This document shows, one piece after another, positions 15,986 to 24,906 of a stretch of DNA of 64,000 nt. The stretch spans positions 1 to 64,000 of the forward strand of contig NZ_LQPH01000153.1 in NCBI RefSeq assembly GCF_002102255.1. Direction: 5' to 3'. Numbering within the stretch: the stretch's first letter is position 1; each line of letters starts with the position of its first letter. This DNA is from Mycobacterium nebraskense (GTDB taxonomy: Bacteria > Actinomycetota > Actinomycetes > Mycobacteriales > Mycobacteriaceae). Both the position numbers and the translations under genes were made by a program. The notes beneath the pieces were generated by a model. That model saw nothing but the letters and a program-made list of their open reading frames with translations, made no database searches and was not told the origin of the DNA.

Positions 15986-16687
15986 TCAGAGTCGACGGGT
16001 GAGTGCTTCGGCCGCGGAAAGGAGATCGGCGGCCCAGCGCGCCCCCGGGCGCCGGCCGATGCGGTCGACGGGTCCCGACACCGAGATGGCGGCGATGACG
16101 GCGCCGCGGCTGTCGCGCACCGGAACCGACACGCTCGCCACCCCGGGCTCTCGCTCGGCCACGCTTTGTGCCCAGCCGCGCCGCCGCACTTCGGCGAGGG
16201 TGCGCTCGGTGAATTTCGCGGTCGGTAGCACCGCTTTCTGCGTCGCCGCGTCGCTGTGGGCCAGCAGCACTTTGGCGCCCGAGCCCGCCGTCATCGGCAA
16301 TCGCGCCCCGACCGGGACCGTATCGCGAAGGCCTGCAGCGGGTTCCAGGGCCGCCACGCAGACCCGCGTGGTGCCCTCGCGACGGTACAGCTGCACGCTT
16401 TCCCCGGTTGTCTCGCGCAACAGGGGAAGAACCCCGGCGCTGGCGGTCAGCAGCGGATCGTTGACATGGGCGGCGAGCTCGGTGACGGCCGGACCGAGCC
16501 GCCAACGCCCTTCGTCGTCGCGGGCAAGGAGGCGATGGACTTCGAGCGCGGCGGCCAGCCGATACGCGGTGGCTCTGGGCAATCCGGTTCGCTCGCACAG
16601 TTCGGCCAACGCGCACGGGGATTGGCCGATCGTGTGCAGGACATCCATGGCTTTGTCGAGGACGCCGATGCCGCTATGCTGTCTCAC
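15986..16687 (-). CDS. IclR-family transcriptional regulator
   Basis: A 233-residue regulator with an N-terminal winged helix-turn-helix (GVLDKAMDVLHTIGQSP...LAELCERTGLPRATAYRLAAALE, residues 8-50) and an IclR effector domain (RDTVPVGARLPMTAGSGAKVLLAHS...VSVSGPVDRIG). It is transcribed divergently from leuC across 84 bp that contain two GTCTC...GAGAT inverted repeats. Orthologues (Rv2989; NdgR/AreB in Streptomyces) sit next to leuCD and control leucine and amino-acid metabolism, so leuCD is the expected target. GTG start at 16687. Confidence 0.9.
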   Translation of the reverse strand: MRQHSGIGVLDKAMDVLHTIGQSPCALAELCERTGLPRATAYRLAAALEVHRLLARDDEGRWRLGPAVTELAAHVNDPLLTASAGVLPLLRETTGESVQLYRREGTTRVCVAALEPAAGLRDTVPVGARLPMTAGSGAKVLLAHSDAATQKAVLPTAKFTERTLAEVRRRGWAQSVAEREPGVASVSVPVRDSRGAVIAAISVSGPVDRIGRRPGARWAADLLSAAEALTRRL

Positions 16688-16718
16688 AAGGAGATACTAG
16701 CGTCTCGCATTCTGAGAT
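16681..16718. promoter_or_regulatory. Candidate IclR operator pair before leuCD
   Basis: GTCTC-N5-GAGAT at 16681-16695 and GTCTC-N7-GAGAT at 16702-16718 are two imperfect palindromes 21 bp apart in the regulator-leuC intergenic region. The first overlaps the regulator start, which would fit autoregulation. Binding is inferred from symmetry and position. Confidence 0.45.
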
Positions 16719-16771
16719 CACAGCCCATGGTCGATCGGCGAGGCGCATGAGGGAATCGAGGCGAATTCGAG

Positions 16772-18187
16772 ATGGCATCCGCCAAGCCGCGCACCCTGGC
16801 CGAAAAGGTCTGGGACGACCACGTTGTGGATGCAGGGGGTGCTGACGCGCCCGACCTGATCTACATCGACCTGCATCTTGTGCACGAGGTCACCAGCCCG
16901 CAGGCTTTCGACGGGCTGCGGTTGGCCGGCCGGCCGGTGCGACGGCCCGACCTGACGCTGGCTACCGAGGATCACAACGTGCCCACCGTTGACATCGACA
17001 AGCCGATCGCCGACCCGGTGTCGCGCACTCAGGTCGAGACGTTGCGCCGAAACTGCGCCGAATTCGGTGTCCGCCTTTACCCGATGGGCAATATCGAACA
17101 AGGCATCGTGCATGTCATAGGGCCGCAATTGGGCCTCACTCAACCGGGAATGACAGTCGTCTGTGGTGACAGTCACACGTCGACGCACGGCGCATTCGGC
17201 GCACTGGCGATGGGCATCGGCACTTCGGAGGTCGAACATGTGCTGGCCACCCAGACATTGCCGCTGCGGCCATTCAAGACGATGGCGGTCAATGTCGACG
17301 GGGAATTGCCCGCCGGTGTGACGGCCAAGGACATCATTCTCGCGTTGATCGCCAAGATCGGCACCGGCGGTGGGCAGGGGCATGTCATCGAATACCGCGG
17401 CAGCGCCATCGAATCGCTGTCGATGGAAGGCCGGATGACGATCTGCAACATGAGCATCGAGGCCGGCGCCCGGGCGGGCATGGTCGCTCCGGACGCCACC
17501 ACCTTTGAATTCCTGCGCGACAAGCCGCATGCGCCGCGGGGGGAGCAATGGGACGCGGCAATGCGCTATTGGCAGCAGCTGCACACCGACCCCGGCGCCG
17601 TCTTCGACACCGAGGTCCACCTCGACGCAACGTCGTTGAGCCCGTTCGTGACGTGGGGAACGAATCCCGGGCAGGGCGTGCCCCTGGCCGCGGCAGTACC
17701 CGACCCGGAGCTGATGACCGGCGACGCCGAGCGGCAGGCCGCCGAGAAAGCGTTGGCATACATGGACCTTCGACCGGGGACTCCGATGCGCGATATCGCG
17801 GTGGACACCGTGTTCGTGGGCTCCTGCACCAACGGTCGTATCGAAGACCTGCGGGTGGTCGCCGACGTGCTGCGCGGCCGCAAGCTGGCCCCCGGCCTGC
17901 GGATGCTCGTGGTGCCAGGGTCCATGCGGGTACGCGCCCAGGCCGAAGCCGAAGGGCTGGGCGAGGTTTTCACCGCCGCGGGTGCCGAATGGCGACAGGC
18001 GGGCTGCTCGATGTGCCTCGGGATGAATCCGGACCAGCTGGCGCCGGGGGAACGGTGCGCGGCGACGTCCAACCGCAACTTCGAAGGGCGCCAGGGGAAA
18101 GGCGGCCGCACGCATTTGGTTTCTCCGGCCGTGGCCGCCGCGACAGCGGTTCGCGGCACATTGTCGGCCCCGGCCGATTTGAACTGA
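16772..18187 (+). CDS. leuC: 3-isopropylmalate dehydratase large subunit
   Basis: Aconitase-type subunit that isomerises 2- to 3-isopropylmalate in leucine synthesis, working with LeuD. The 471 residues match family length. Fe-S cluster ligands are visible as Cys in FVGSCTNGRIEDL (near residue 350) and the C-x2-C in GCSMCLGMN (near residue 412). The HxxH-like substrate loop is GDSHTSTHGAFGALAMGIGTSEVEHVLATQ. ATG 16772. leuD follows after 24 nt. Confidence 0.97.
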   Translation: MASAKPRTLAEKVWDDHVVDAGGADAPDLIYIDLHLVHEVTSPQAFDGLRLAGRPVRRPDLTLATEDHNVPTVDIDKPIADPVSRTQVETLRRNCAEFGVRLYPMGNIEQGIVHVIGPQLGLTQPGMTVVCGDSHTSTHGAFGALAMGIGTSEVEHVLATQTLPLRPFKTMAVNVDGELPAGVTAKDIILALIAKIGTGGGQGHVIEYRGSAIESLSMEGRMTICNMSIEAGARAGMVAPDATTFEFLRDKPHAPRGEQWDAAMRYWQQLHTDPGAVFDTEVHLDATSLSPFVTWGTNPGQGVPLAAAVPDPELMTGDAERQAAEKALAYMDLRPGTPMRDIAVDTVFVGSCTNGRIEDLRVVADVLRGRKLAPGLRMLVVPGSMRVRAQAEAEGLGEVFTAAGAEWRQAGCSMCLGMNPDQLAPGERCAATSNRNFEGRQGKGGRTHLVSPAVAAATAVRGTLSAPADLN

Positions 18188-18211
18188 CCTAATCGAGAAG
18201 AAGGCACGAGC

Positions 18212-18808
18212 ATGGAAGCATTTCACACCCACACCGGTATCGGTGTGCCGTTGCGGCGGTCCAACGTCGACACCGATCAGATCATTCCGGCGGTGTATTT
18301 GAAGCGGGTCACCCGAACCGGTTTCGAGGACGGATTGTTCGCCAGCTGGCGCTCGGATCCCTCATTCATCCTCAACCTCAGTCCCTTTGACCGGGGGTCA
18401 GTCCTGGTCGCAGGACCCGATTTCGGGACCGGCTCGTCGCGCGAGCATGCAGTGTGGGCGCTCATGGACTACGGGTTCCGGGTGGTCATCTCGTCTCGAT
18501 TCGGTGACATTTTCCGGGGCAACGCCGGCAAGGCGGGGCTCCTGGCGGCCGAAGTTTCCCAGGACGGCGTGGAACTACTTTGGAAGCTCATCGAGCAGAG
18601 TCCGGGACTGGAAATCACTGCCAATCTTCAAGATCGAAATATCACCGCGGGAACGACGGTGTTGCCGTTCAAGATTGACGACTATACCGCCTGGCGACTC
18701 CTCGAAGGGCTCGACGATATAGCCCTTACGCTGCGGAAACTCGACAAAATCGAGTCATACGAGGCCCGCTATCCGCAGTGGAAACCGCGAACTCTGCCCG
18801 CCTCCTGA
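18212..18808 (+). CDS. leuD: 3-isopropylmalate dehydratase small subunit
   Basis: A 198-residue partner of LeuC carrying the substrate-specificity domain (PLRRSNVDTDQIIPAVYLKRV; GPDFGTGSSREHAVWALMDYGFRVVISSRFGDIFRGNAGKAG). An AGAAGAAGG Shine-Dalgarno precedes the ATG. It ends the operon; 212 bp follow before hupB. Confidence 0.96.
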   Translation: MEAFHTHTGIGVPLRRSNVDTDQIIPAVYLKRVTRTGFEDGLFASWRSDPSFILNLSPFDRGSVLVAGPDFGTGSSREHAVWALMDYGFRVVISSRFGDIFRGNAGKAGLLAAEVSQDGVELLWKLIEQSPGLEITANLQDRNITAGTTVLPFKIDDYTAWRLLEGLDDIALTLRKLDKIESYEARYPQWKPRTLPAS

Positions 18809-18942
18809 ACGGTCGAGAAGGCCGGAATTTCTTCTCGCTCACCTAACTAACCGGGGCGATTTCCAAGCCCCCGCCACCGGTCAAGGGCGGCAACCGGATT
18901 GCGAAACCTCCGATTGCCCGACCCTGAAATTGCGCGTGGCTC

Positions 18943-18972
18943 TTGGAAATTTGCTGGGTGAGGGTTTACCGT
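18943..18972 (+). promoter_or_regulatory. Candidate hupB promoter
   Basis: TTGGAA (18943-18948), an 18-bp spacer and TACCGT (18967-18972). The -10 is identical to that of the ilvB leader. A leader of about 40 nt and a strong GGAGGG Shine-Dalgarno follow, consistent with an abundant nucleoid protein. Confidence 0.4.
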
Positions 18973-19020
18973 GTGCACTAGTCGGTTCAAATCGAGGACC
19001 ACTAGCGTCGGAGGGATTGG

Positions 19021-19656
19021 ATGAATAAGGCAGAGCTCATTGATGTGCTCACTCAAAAATTGAACACCGACCGTCGGCAGGCGACCGCCGCCGTCGAGAA
19101 CGTTGTCGACACCATTGTGCGTGCGGTGCACAAGGGCGACAGCGTCACCATTACCGGTTTCGGTGTTTTCGAGCAACGGCGTCGCGCGGCCCGGGTGGCC
19201 CGCAACCCGCGTACCGGCGAGACGGTGAAGGTGAAGCCGACTTCCGTCCCGGCGTTCCGTCCCGGTGCTCAATTCAAAGCGGTTGTCTCTGGCGCACAGC
19301 GTCTCCCGTCGGAAGGACCTGCAGTGAAGCGTGGTGTAGTGGCAAGCGGCGCGGCCAAGAAGACCGCTGCCAAGAAGGCTCCCGCCAAGAAGGCCGCGGC
19401 GAAGAAGGCTCCGGCCAAGAAGGCTCCGGCCAAGAAGGCTGTGGTGAAGAAGGCTCCGGCCAAGAAGGCTGTGGCGAAGAAGGCTCCGGCCAAGAAGGCT
19501 GCGGTGAAGAAGGCTCCGGCCAGGAAGGTCGTAGCGAAGAAGGTCGTAGCGAAGAAGGTCGCGGCGAAGAAGGCCGCGACGAAGGCTCCGGCCAAGAAGG
19601 CTGCGGCGAAGAAGGCCCCCGCCAAGAAGGCCACCGCGCGTCGCGGTCGCCGTTAA
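19021..19656 (+). CDS. hupB: Histone-like nucleoid protein HupB
   Basis: A 211-residue mycobacterial HU. Residues 1-90 are a canonical HU dimerisation/DNA-binding domain (MNKAELIDVLTQKLNTDRRQATAAVENVV; TITGFGVFEQRRRAARVARNPRTGETVKVKPTSVPAFRPG). Residues from about 115 to the end form a histone-H1-like tail of PAKKA, VAKK and APAKK repeats ending ARRGRR. The tail binds DNA and is a site of Lys modification in studied mycobacteria. The leader has a strong GGAGGG ribosome site 7 nt before ATG. A perfect 19-bp hairpin closes the gene. Confidence 0.97.
   Translation: MNKAELIDVLTQKLNTDRRQATAAVENVVDTIVRAVHKGDSVTITGFGVFEQRRRAARVARNPRTGETVKVKPTSVPAFRPGAQFKAVVSGAQRLPSEGPAVKRGVVASGAAKKTAAKKAPAKKAAAKKAPAKKAPAKKAVVKKAPAKKAVAKKAPAKKAAVKKAPARKVVAKKVVAKKVAAKKAATKAPAKKAAAKKAPAKKATARRGRR
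19361..19641 (+). repeat. In-frame tandem repeats encoding the HupB tail
   Basis: Recurrent 15- and 30-bp units of the form AAGAAGGCTCCGGCC / AAGAAGGCTGTGGCG keep the frame and encode Lys-Ala-Pro motifs. Tail length is known to differ among mycobacterial HupB proteins, which fits slippage or recombination here. Confidence 0.75.
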
Positions 19657-19677
19657 GGCAGCAGTCGAGTTCTAAAA

Positions 19678-19724
19678 CGCGAATACCCTTCGGGTGGCAA
19701 CGATGCACCCGAAGGGTATTCGCG
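19678..19724. terminator. Perfect 19-bp hairpin between hupB and mutT1
   Basis: CGCGAATACCCTTCGGGTG (19678-19696) and its exact complement at 19706-19724 enclose a 9-nt loop. It lies between convergent genes, 2 bp from the mutT1 stop, and has no U-tract. A strong bidirectional I-shaped terminator of the type described in mycobacteria. Confidence 0.8.
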
Positions 19725-19726
19725 CG

Positions 19727-20668
19727 TTATGCCCGCACGTTGGCGGCCAGCGAGCCGCCGATGTGGTCAGCCGCCACCAGTCGGCCGGCTGACAGCGAGA
19801 GCACCCACGTACTGCCCTTGTGGTTGCGCGACTTGTCGGGACACACCCCGTCCCGTTCGCACCACCAGGCGATCAAGTCCGGGATCACTTTGCCCTGTGT
19901 GCAAATCACCGGTGTGCCTTGCTGCTCGGCGATATCCAGCATCCGGTGGCGGGCGCGTTTGGGGCTCTTGGCGTAGGACTCCTCGGTGAGGGTGGGCTCG
20001 TTGTGCACGGTGACGCCCAATTCCTCGGCCAGCGGTTCCACCGTCTGGTGGCAGCGCAGGCGGTCGGCCGCGTATACGTCGGAGGCGCCGAAGGCCAGCA
20101 GCTGCGGAACCAGTGCCTCGGCCTGCGCGCGGCCCCGTTTGTCGAGCGGGCGCTGGGTGTCGTCACCTTTGAAGCGCGATTTCCGCCCGGCGGTGCCGTG
20201 CCGGACCACCAGCACGGTATGCGTGTCGGCGGGATGTTTCGTGAAGTGGCGCAACATCTTTCGATCGAACGCGTAGCTGAGCTTCTTCAACGCGTCCGGG
20301 ATCGGCAGCCACACCAATTCGTCGACCTCGTTGCCGGCTGTGAAGTCCCCGCCGGTGCTGCGCGCCGCCCAATAAGAGACCTTCTTGACACCCGCCTCGA
20401 TCGGGTAACTCACCATGTCGAGCCGCCTGCCCAGGATGGCGTGGTGCCCCGTCTCCTCGCACACTTCCCGCACCGCGGCGACCGGCGCCGTCTCGCCCGG
20501 GTCCACTTTCCCCTTCGGCAGCGACCAGTCGTCATAGCGGGGGCGGTGGATCACCGCGATCTCGAGGCCGGGGTTGGTCGAATCCGTCGCTCGCCACAAC
20601 ACCGCCCCGGCGGCATGCACGATCCGGCTACCCGAACGCCGTGCGGTGGACGAGCTCTTGGTCGGCAA
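19727..20668 (-). CDS. mutT1: 8-oxo-(d)GTP/diadenosine hydrolase MutT1
   Basis: A 313-residue fusion of an N-terminal Nudix domain (Nudix box GKVDPGETAPVAAVREVCEETG, about residues 53-74) and a C-terminal histidine-phosphatase domain (VLVVRHGTAGRKSRFKGDD, near 153). In M. tuberculosis and M. smegmatis this two-domain enzyme hydrolyses 8-oxo-GTP and 8-oxo-dGTP and Ap(n)A, sanitising nucleotide pools. Start is a TTG at 20668 with a GGAG 6 nt upstream. Downstream of ppk on the same strand, 85 bp away. Confidence 0.93.
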   Translation of the reverse strand: MPTKSSSTARRSGSRIVHAAGAVLWRATDSTNPGLEIAVIHRPRYDDWSLPKGKVDPGETAPVAAVREVCEETGHHAILGRRLDMVSYPIEAGVKKVSYWAARSTGGDFTAGNEVDELVWLPIPDALKKLSYAFDRKMLRHFTKHPADTHTVLVVRHGTAGRKSRFKGDDTQRPLDKRGRAQAEALVPQLLAFGASDVYAADRLRCHQTVEPLAEELGVTVHNEPTLTEESYAKSPKRARHRMLDIAEQQGTPVICTQGKVIPDLIAWWCERDGVCPDKSRNHKGSTWVLSLSAGRLVAADHIGGSLAANVRA

Positions 20669-20753
20669 CTCAACTCCTGCAGGTCAATTCGGTCGGGGCC
20701 GCGCGCACATTTGCGGTGCGGCCGGAACACAACCGTAGATCACCACACAGGGG

Positions 20754-22946
20754 TTACGGATTGCGGTGTCGCTCCATCAACGACACTTGGTGATCGCGCA
20801 CGGTATGGCCCTCCTGCGGCGACGCGATCCACTGCCCGTCGCGCCCCAGCTCCCAGCACCGGGTGGACGGGTCCAGTGCGGACTCGAACAGGTCGTCCAG
20901 GTAGGAGGTCAGCCTCGGATCCTTGACCTGAACCAGCGCCTCGACCCGCCGGTCGAGGTTGCGGTGCATCATGTCCGCGCTGCCGATCCAGAACTCGTTG
21001 ATGCGATTGAAATGGATGATGCGGGAATGCTCGAGGAAGCGACCGAGGATCGAACGGACCGCAATGTTGTCCGAGAATCCTTCCGCGCCGGGGCGCAGCG
21101 CGCAGATGCCGCGCACCACCACCTCCACCCGCACGTCCGCCCGGGACGCGTGATACAGCGCGTCGATGACCTGTTCGTCGACGAGGGCGTTCATCTTGAG
21201 GCGGATTCGGCCGCCGCCGTGTTCGCGGTGCGCGGCGATCTCGCGCTCGACGCGTTCGATGATGCCGGTGCGAATTGAGTGCGGGGCGACCAGAAGGTTG
21301 CGGTAGGAGACCTTGCGCGAGTAGCCGGTAAGCGAATTGAACAGGTCCGTCAGGTCGGCCCCGATCTCGGGAGATGCCGTCAAGAGACCGACGTCCTCGT
21401 ACAGTCGTGCCGTCTTCCCGTTGTAGTTGCCGGTCCCGATGTGGCAGTAGCGTCGGATCGTCGAACCCTCGCGGCGGACCACCAGGAGGGTCTTGCAGTG
21501 GGTCTTGAGTCCGACGTACCCGTACACCACATGCACGCCCGCCTGCTCCAGCTCGCGCGCCCAGCGAATGTTGGCCTGCTCGTCGAAGCGCGCCTTGATC
21601 TCCACCATTGCCACCACCTGCTTGCCGGCCTCGGCGGCGTTGATGAGCGCCCGAACGATCGGCGAGTCACCGGAAGTGCGGTACAGCGTCTGCTTGATCG
21701 CCAGCACGTTGGGATCGGCGGCGGCCTGCTCGATGAATCGCTGCACGCTGGTGGAGAACGACTCATACGGATGATGAAGCAGCACATCGCCTTCGCGCAG
21801 CGTCGAGAAGATGCTCCTGGGCGTCTCGCGGTCGACGAATGCGGGACTGGTGGCCGGAACGAATGCCCGGTCTTTGAGCGCCGGTCGGTCGACGCTGTAT
21901 ACCTGCCACAACGACGACAGATCGAGAAGACCGGGCACCTGGATGACGTCGCCCGGATTCACGTCGAGTTCGCGCAGCAGCAATTCCAGCATGCTCTCGG
22001 TCATGTCGTTGGCGACCTCGAGACGCACCGGGGACCCGAACCGCCTGCGCGCCAGCTCTCGTTCCAGTGCTTGCAGCAGGTCTTCGTCGCGGTCCTCTTC
22101 GACCTCGTAGTCCGCGTTGCGGGTGATGCGGAACGCGTGATGCTGAACGATCTCCATGCCGGGGAACAGCACCGGCAGGAAGGCGGCGATCAGCTCTTCC
22201 ATTGGAAGGTAGCGAATTATGACCGGCCCGTCGGCATCGTCGGTATGGCCGCGGCCGCTTAGTTCGACGAAGCGATCCACGTTGTTGGGGACCTTCACTC
22301 GCGCGAAGTGCTGGCCGCCTTCCTCGGGCTGGCGCACCATGACCGCCAGGTTCAGGCTCAATCCACTGACGAAGGGGAAGGGATGAGCGGGATCGACGGC
22401 GAGCGGCGTGAGAACGGGAAAGACTTGTTCGTGGAAATAGGTCGACAGTTCGTCACGCTCACCCTGATCCAAATCGGCCCACGTGACTATATGTATGCCC
22501 TCCTCGGCGAGCGCCGGTCGCACCGAGTCGAGGAAGACCCGCGCGTGGCGGGTCGCGATCCGTTGCGTCTGCTCGCCGATGAGCGCCAGTTGCTCGCGCG
22601 GCGTCAGACCGTCGGCGGAGCGAACCGACAGCCCCATCTCGTCACGACGTTTGAGGCCGGCGACGCGGACCATGTAAAACTCGTCGAGGTTGGAGGCAAA
22701 GATCGCCAGAAACTTGGCCCGCTCCAACAGTGGCAACGAGTTGTCGGCGGCCAGCGCCAGCACACGGGCGTTGAAGTCGAGCCAGCTCAGCTCCCGGTTG
22801 AGGTAGCGGTCGTCCGGGAGGTCGGTGATCGCGGCCGGCGTCGCGGCGGGCGGCGCTGCCACGGCCGAGTCGCCTTGATGCCACAAATTCTCATCGGGGC
22901 GCGCCTCAGCTTCGATTTCAGTCACCCTGCGATCATCGCTCATCAC
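20754..22946 (-). CDS. ppk: Polyphosphate kinase 1
   Basis: Membrane-associated kinase that makes polyphosphate from ATP; 730 residues. The N domain begins DRYLNRELSWLDFNARVLALA, the head domain follows, and the catalytic C1 region contains RYCHIGTGNYNGKTARLYEDVGLLT, holding the autophosphorylated His, and the second conserved His region in IIHFNRINEFWIGSADMMHRNLDRRVE. Start GTG-ATG at 22946/22943. Pairing with the nucleotide-pool enzyme MutT1 is conserved in mycobacteria. Confidence 0.96.
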   Translation of the reverse strand: MMSDDRRVTEIEAEARPDENLWHQGDSAVAAPPAATPAAITDLPDDRYLNRELSWLDFNARVLALAADNSLPLLERAKFLAIFASNLDEFYMVRVAGLKRRDEMGLSVRSADGLTPREQLALIGEQTQRIATRHARVFLDSVRPALAEEGIHIVTWADLDQGERDELSTYFHEQVFPVLTPLAVDPAHPFPFVSGLSLNLAVMVRQPEEGGQHFARVKVPNNVDRFVELSGRGHTDDADGPVIIRYLPMEELIAAFLPVLFPGMEIVQHHAFRITRNADYEVEEDRDEDLLQALERELARRRFGSPVRLEVANDMTESMLELLLRELDVNPGDVIQVPGLLDLSSLWQVYSVDRPALKDRAFVPATSPAFVDRETPRSIFSTLREGDVLLHHPYESFSTSVQRFIEQAAADPNVLAIKQTLYRTSGDSPIVRALINAAEAGKQVVAMVEIKARFDEQANIRWARELEQAGVHVVYGYVGLKTHCKTLLVVRREGSTIRRYCHIGTGNYNGKTARLYEDVGLLTASPEIGADLTDLFNSLTGYSRKVSYRNLLVAPHSIRTGIIERVEREIAAHREHGGGRIRLKMNALVDEQVIDALYHASRADVRVEVVVRGICALRPGAEGFSDNIAVRSILGRFLEHSRIIHFNRINEFWIGSADMMHRNLDRRVEALVQVKDPRLTSYLDDLFESALDPSTRCWELGRDGQWIASPQEGHTVRDHQVSLMERHRNP

Positions 22947-23036
22947 GCGCCGATGCTGCTAGCGCTCGGCGGACATCCATTCGCCGTTGGGACGACGTTC
23001 ACCGCGAGGACAGCTACGCCGCGGCGCCGACGCGAG

Positions 23037-23690
23037 TCACTGCTGCGCCAGGGCCCGGGCGGTCGCCGCCCCCACCCCGAGCCGGCGGGCGGCGGAGAGG
23101 TCGTCCGGAGTGTCGACGTCACAGCGCAGGCCCGGCCACGCACCGGTCAGTTCGATCGCGCCTGAACGTCGGTGCCGCGCCGACGAATCGGACCCGAACT
23201 GCGGATCTAGTGGGGCGCCGAAGGCGAACAGGGCGGCGGTTCCCGTGGCCAGCCGGTCGGCGACGAAGCTGCGCCGGTGATGCCGCGCGGCGACGATCGC
23301 CTCGGCCAGCTCCTGCGTCTGCAGCGCCGGCAAATCCCCCTGCAGCACAACAACGTTCGGGAACGATCCGGCCACCGCTCGCTCCGCGGTGGCGATGGCG
23401 TTGTTGAGCGGGTCGCCGTGTCCCTCGGGCGTCGGGTCGGCCAGCACTTCCGCCCCCAGTTCGGTCGCCGCGGCGGCCGCGGCCTCGTCGGGCGTGATGA
23501 CGGTGATCGAGCCCAGTGAACCGACGCGTCCCGCTGCGGTCAGGGTGTCTATCAACATGGCCAGCACTACGCTCTCCCGGGTCCGCGCCGAGAACACCGG
23601 GGCCAGCCTGGTCTTGGCCGCGGCCAACCGTTTGACGGCGATGATCAGGGCGATGTCTCTGCCGGTGCCGTCGGCGCGTGTGCCGCTCAT
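23037..23690 (-). CDS. fbiD: Phosphoenolpyruvate guanylyltransferase (F420 biosynthesis)
   Basis: A 217-residue CofC/MobA-like nucleotidyltransferase (ALIIAVKRLAAAKTRLAPVFSARTRESVVLAMLIDTL; VVVLQGDLPALQTQEL; CDVDTPDDL). The M. tuberculosis orthologue Rv2983 uses phosphoenolpyruvate and GTP to make the activated intermediate that FbiA joins to Fo, yielding dehydro-F420-0. ATG start at 23690, divergent from gpsA. It supplies cofactor for F420-dependent enzymes such as the split-barrel protein at 15.4-15.9 kb. Confidence 0.92.
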   Translation of the reverse strand: MSGTRADGTGRDIALIIAVKRLAAAKTRLAPVFSARTRESVVLAMLIDTLTAAGRVGSLGSITVITPDEAAAAAATELGAEVLADPTPEGHGDPLNNAIATAERAVAGSFPNVVVLQGDLPALQTQELAEAIVAARHHRRSFVADRLATGTAALFAFGAPLDPQFGSDSSARHRRSGAIELTGAWPGLRCDVDTPDDLSAARRLGVGAATARALAQQ

Positions 23691-23802
23691 GAGATGTCAT
23701 CCTGCCAGCACCGCTGACGGCGGACGCGCTAGCTCGCGTGACGCCCGCTGATCTAGGGTGTATCGGCTGCAACACGCTGGAGACGACAGACGGGGGTGAT
23801 GG

Positions 23803-24822
23803 ATGGCCGGCTCGAAGGGCGCTGTCGCGGTCATGGGTGCCGGGGCGTGGGGCACTGCACTGGCCAAGGTGCTCGTCGAGGCCGGGGAACCAGAGGCGGA
23901 GGTCACGCTGTGGGCCCGTCGATCTGACGTCGCCGACCGGATCAATGCCACCCGATCCAACCCCGACTACCTGCCCGGCACGGTGCTGCCGGCGGGCATC
24001 CGCGCCACCACCGACGCGGCGGCGGCGCTCGGCGGCGCCTCGACGGTCTTCTTGGCCGTGCCCGCGCAGACGATGCGCACCAACCTCGAGGGATGGGCGG
24101 CGTTGGTGCCCGACGGCGCAACCCTGGTCAGCCTGGCCAAGGGCATCGAGCTGGACACCCTGATGCGGATGAGTCAGGTCATCGTTTCGGTGACGGATGC
24201 GGACCCGGATCAGGTCGCCGTGATCTCGGGGCCGAACCTGGCCAGCGAGATCGCCGAGTGCCAGCCCGCCGCCACGGTCGTCGCGTGCAGCGACTCCGGC
24301 CGCGCCGTCGCCCTGCAGCGCATGCTGAACACCGGCTATTTCCGCCCCTATACCAATAGCGATGTCATCGGAACCGAGATCGGCGGGGCGTGCAAGAACG
24401 TCATCGCGCTCGCGTGCGGCATGGCGGCCGGCGTCGGGCTCGGCGAGAACACCGCGGCGGCGATCATCACCCGCGGTCTGGCCGAGATCATGCGGCTGGG
24501 CATTGCGCTCGGCGCCAAGGGCGCCACACTGGCCGGTCTGGCCGGGGTGGGCGACCTGGTGGCGACGTGCACGTCGCCGCAGTCGCGCAACCGATCCTTC
24601 GGCGAACGCCTGGGCCGCGGCGGGACGATGGAATCGGCGATGCAGGCCAGGGACGGGCACGTCGTCGAGGGCGTGACGTCGTGCGAGTCGGTGCTGGCGC
24701 TCGCGTCCAGTTACGACGTCGAGATGCCGCTCACCGACGCGGTGCACCGGGTCTGCCACAAGGGACTATTGGTGGACGAGGCGATGGCCCTGCTGCTCGG
24801 CCGCAGGACCAAACCCGAGTGA
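23803..24822 (+). CDS. gpsA: Glycerol-3-phosphate dehydrogenase [NAD(P)+]
   Basis: Reduces dihydroxyacetone phosphate to sn-glycerol-3-phosphate for phospholipid synthesis. The 339-residue product has N-terminal Rossmann GAGAWGTALAKVLVEAGE (about 10-27), the substrate region ISGPNLASEIAECQPAA, the catalytic Lys in GTEIGGACKNVIALACGMAAG, and SRNRSFGERLGRG. Compared with the M. tuberculosis orthologue it has a small insertion (EPEAE) after the first beta-alpha unit. The ATG follows a GGGGG Shine-Dalgarno. ddl follows after 84 bp. Confidence 0.95.
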   Translation: MAGSKGAVAVMGAGAWGTALAKVLVEAGEPEAEVTLWARRSDVADRINATRSNPDYLPGTVLPAGIRATTDAAAALGGASTVFLAVPAQTMRTNLEGWAALVPDGATLVSLAKGIELDTLMRMSQVIVSVTDADPDQVAVISGPNLASEIAECQPAATVVACSDSGRAVALQRMLNTGYFRPYTNSDVIGTEIGGACKNVIALACGMAAGVGLGENTAAAIITRGLAEIMRLGIALGAKGATLAGLAGVGDLVATCTSPQSRNRSFGERLGRGGTMESAMQARDGHVVEGVTSCESVLALASSYDVEMPLTDAVHRVCHKGLLVDEAMALLLGRRTKPE

Positions 24823-24906
24823 CTGCCGCGGCGCGGCGACCGAAAACCCCAGCTAGTGGACCGCCGCCCGGCCCGGGCGCCGCGCAACCGGTAGCCTCTC
24901 CAGGTT

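Noticed and set aside
19269..19634. Ala/Phe-rich 121-codon ORF antisense to hupB
   Set aside because: A by-product of the Lys-Ala repeat read backwards; it mimics a membrane protein but has no start signal or homology.
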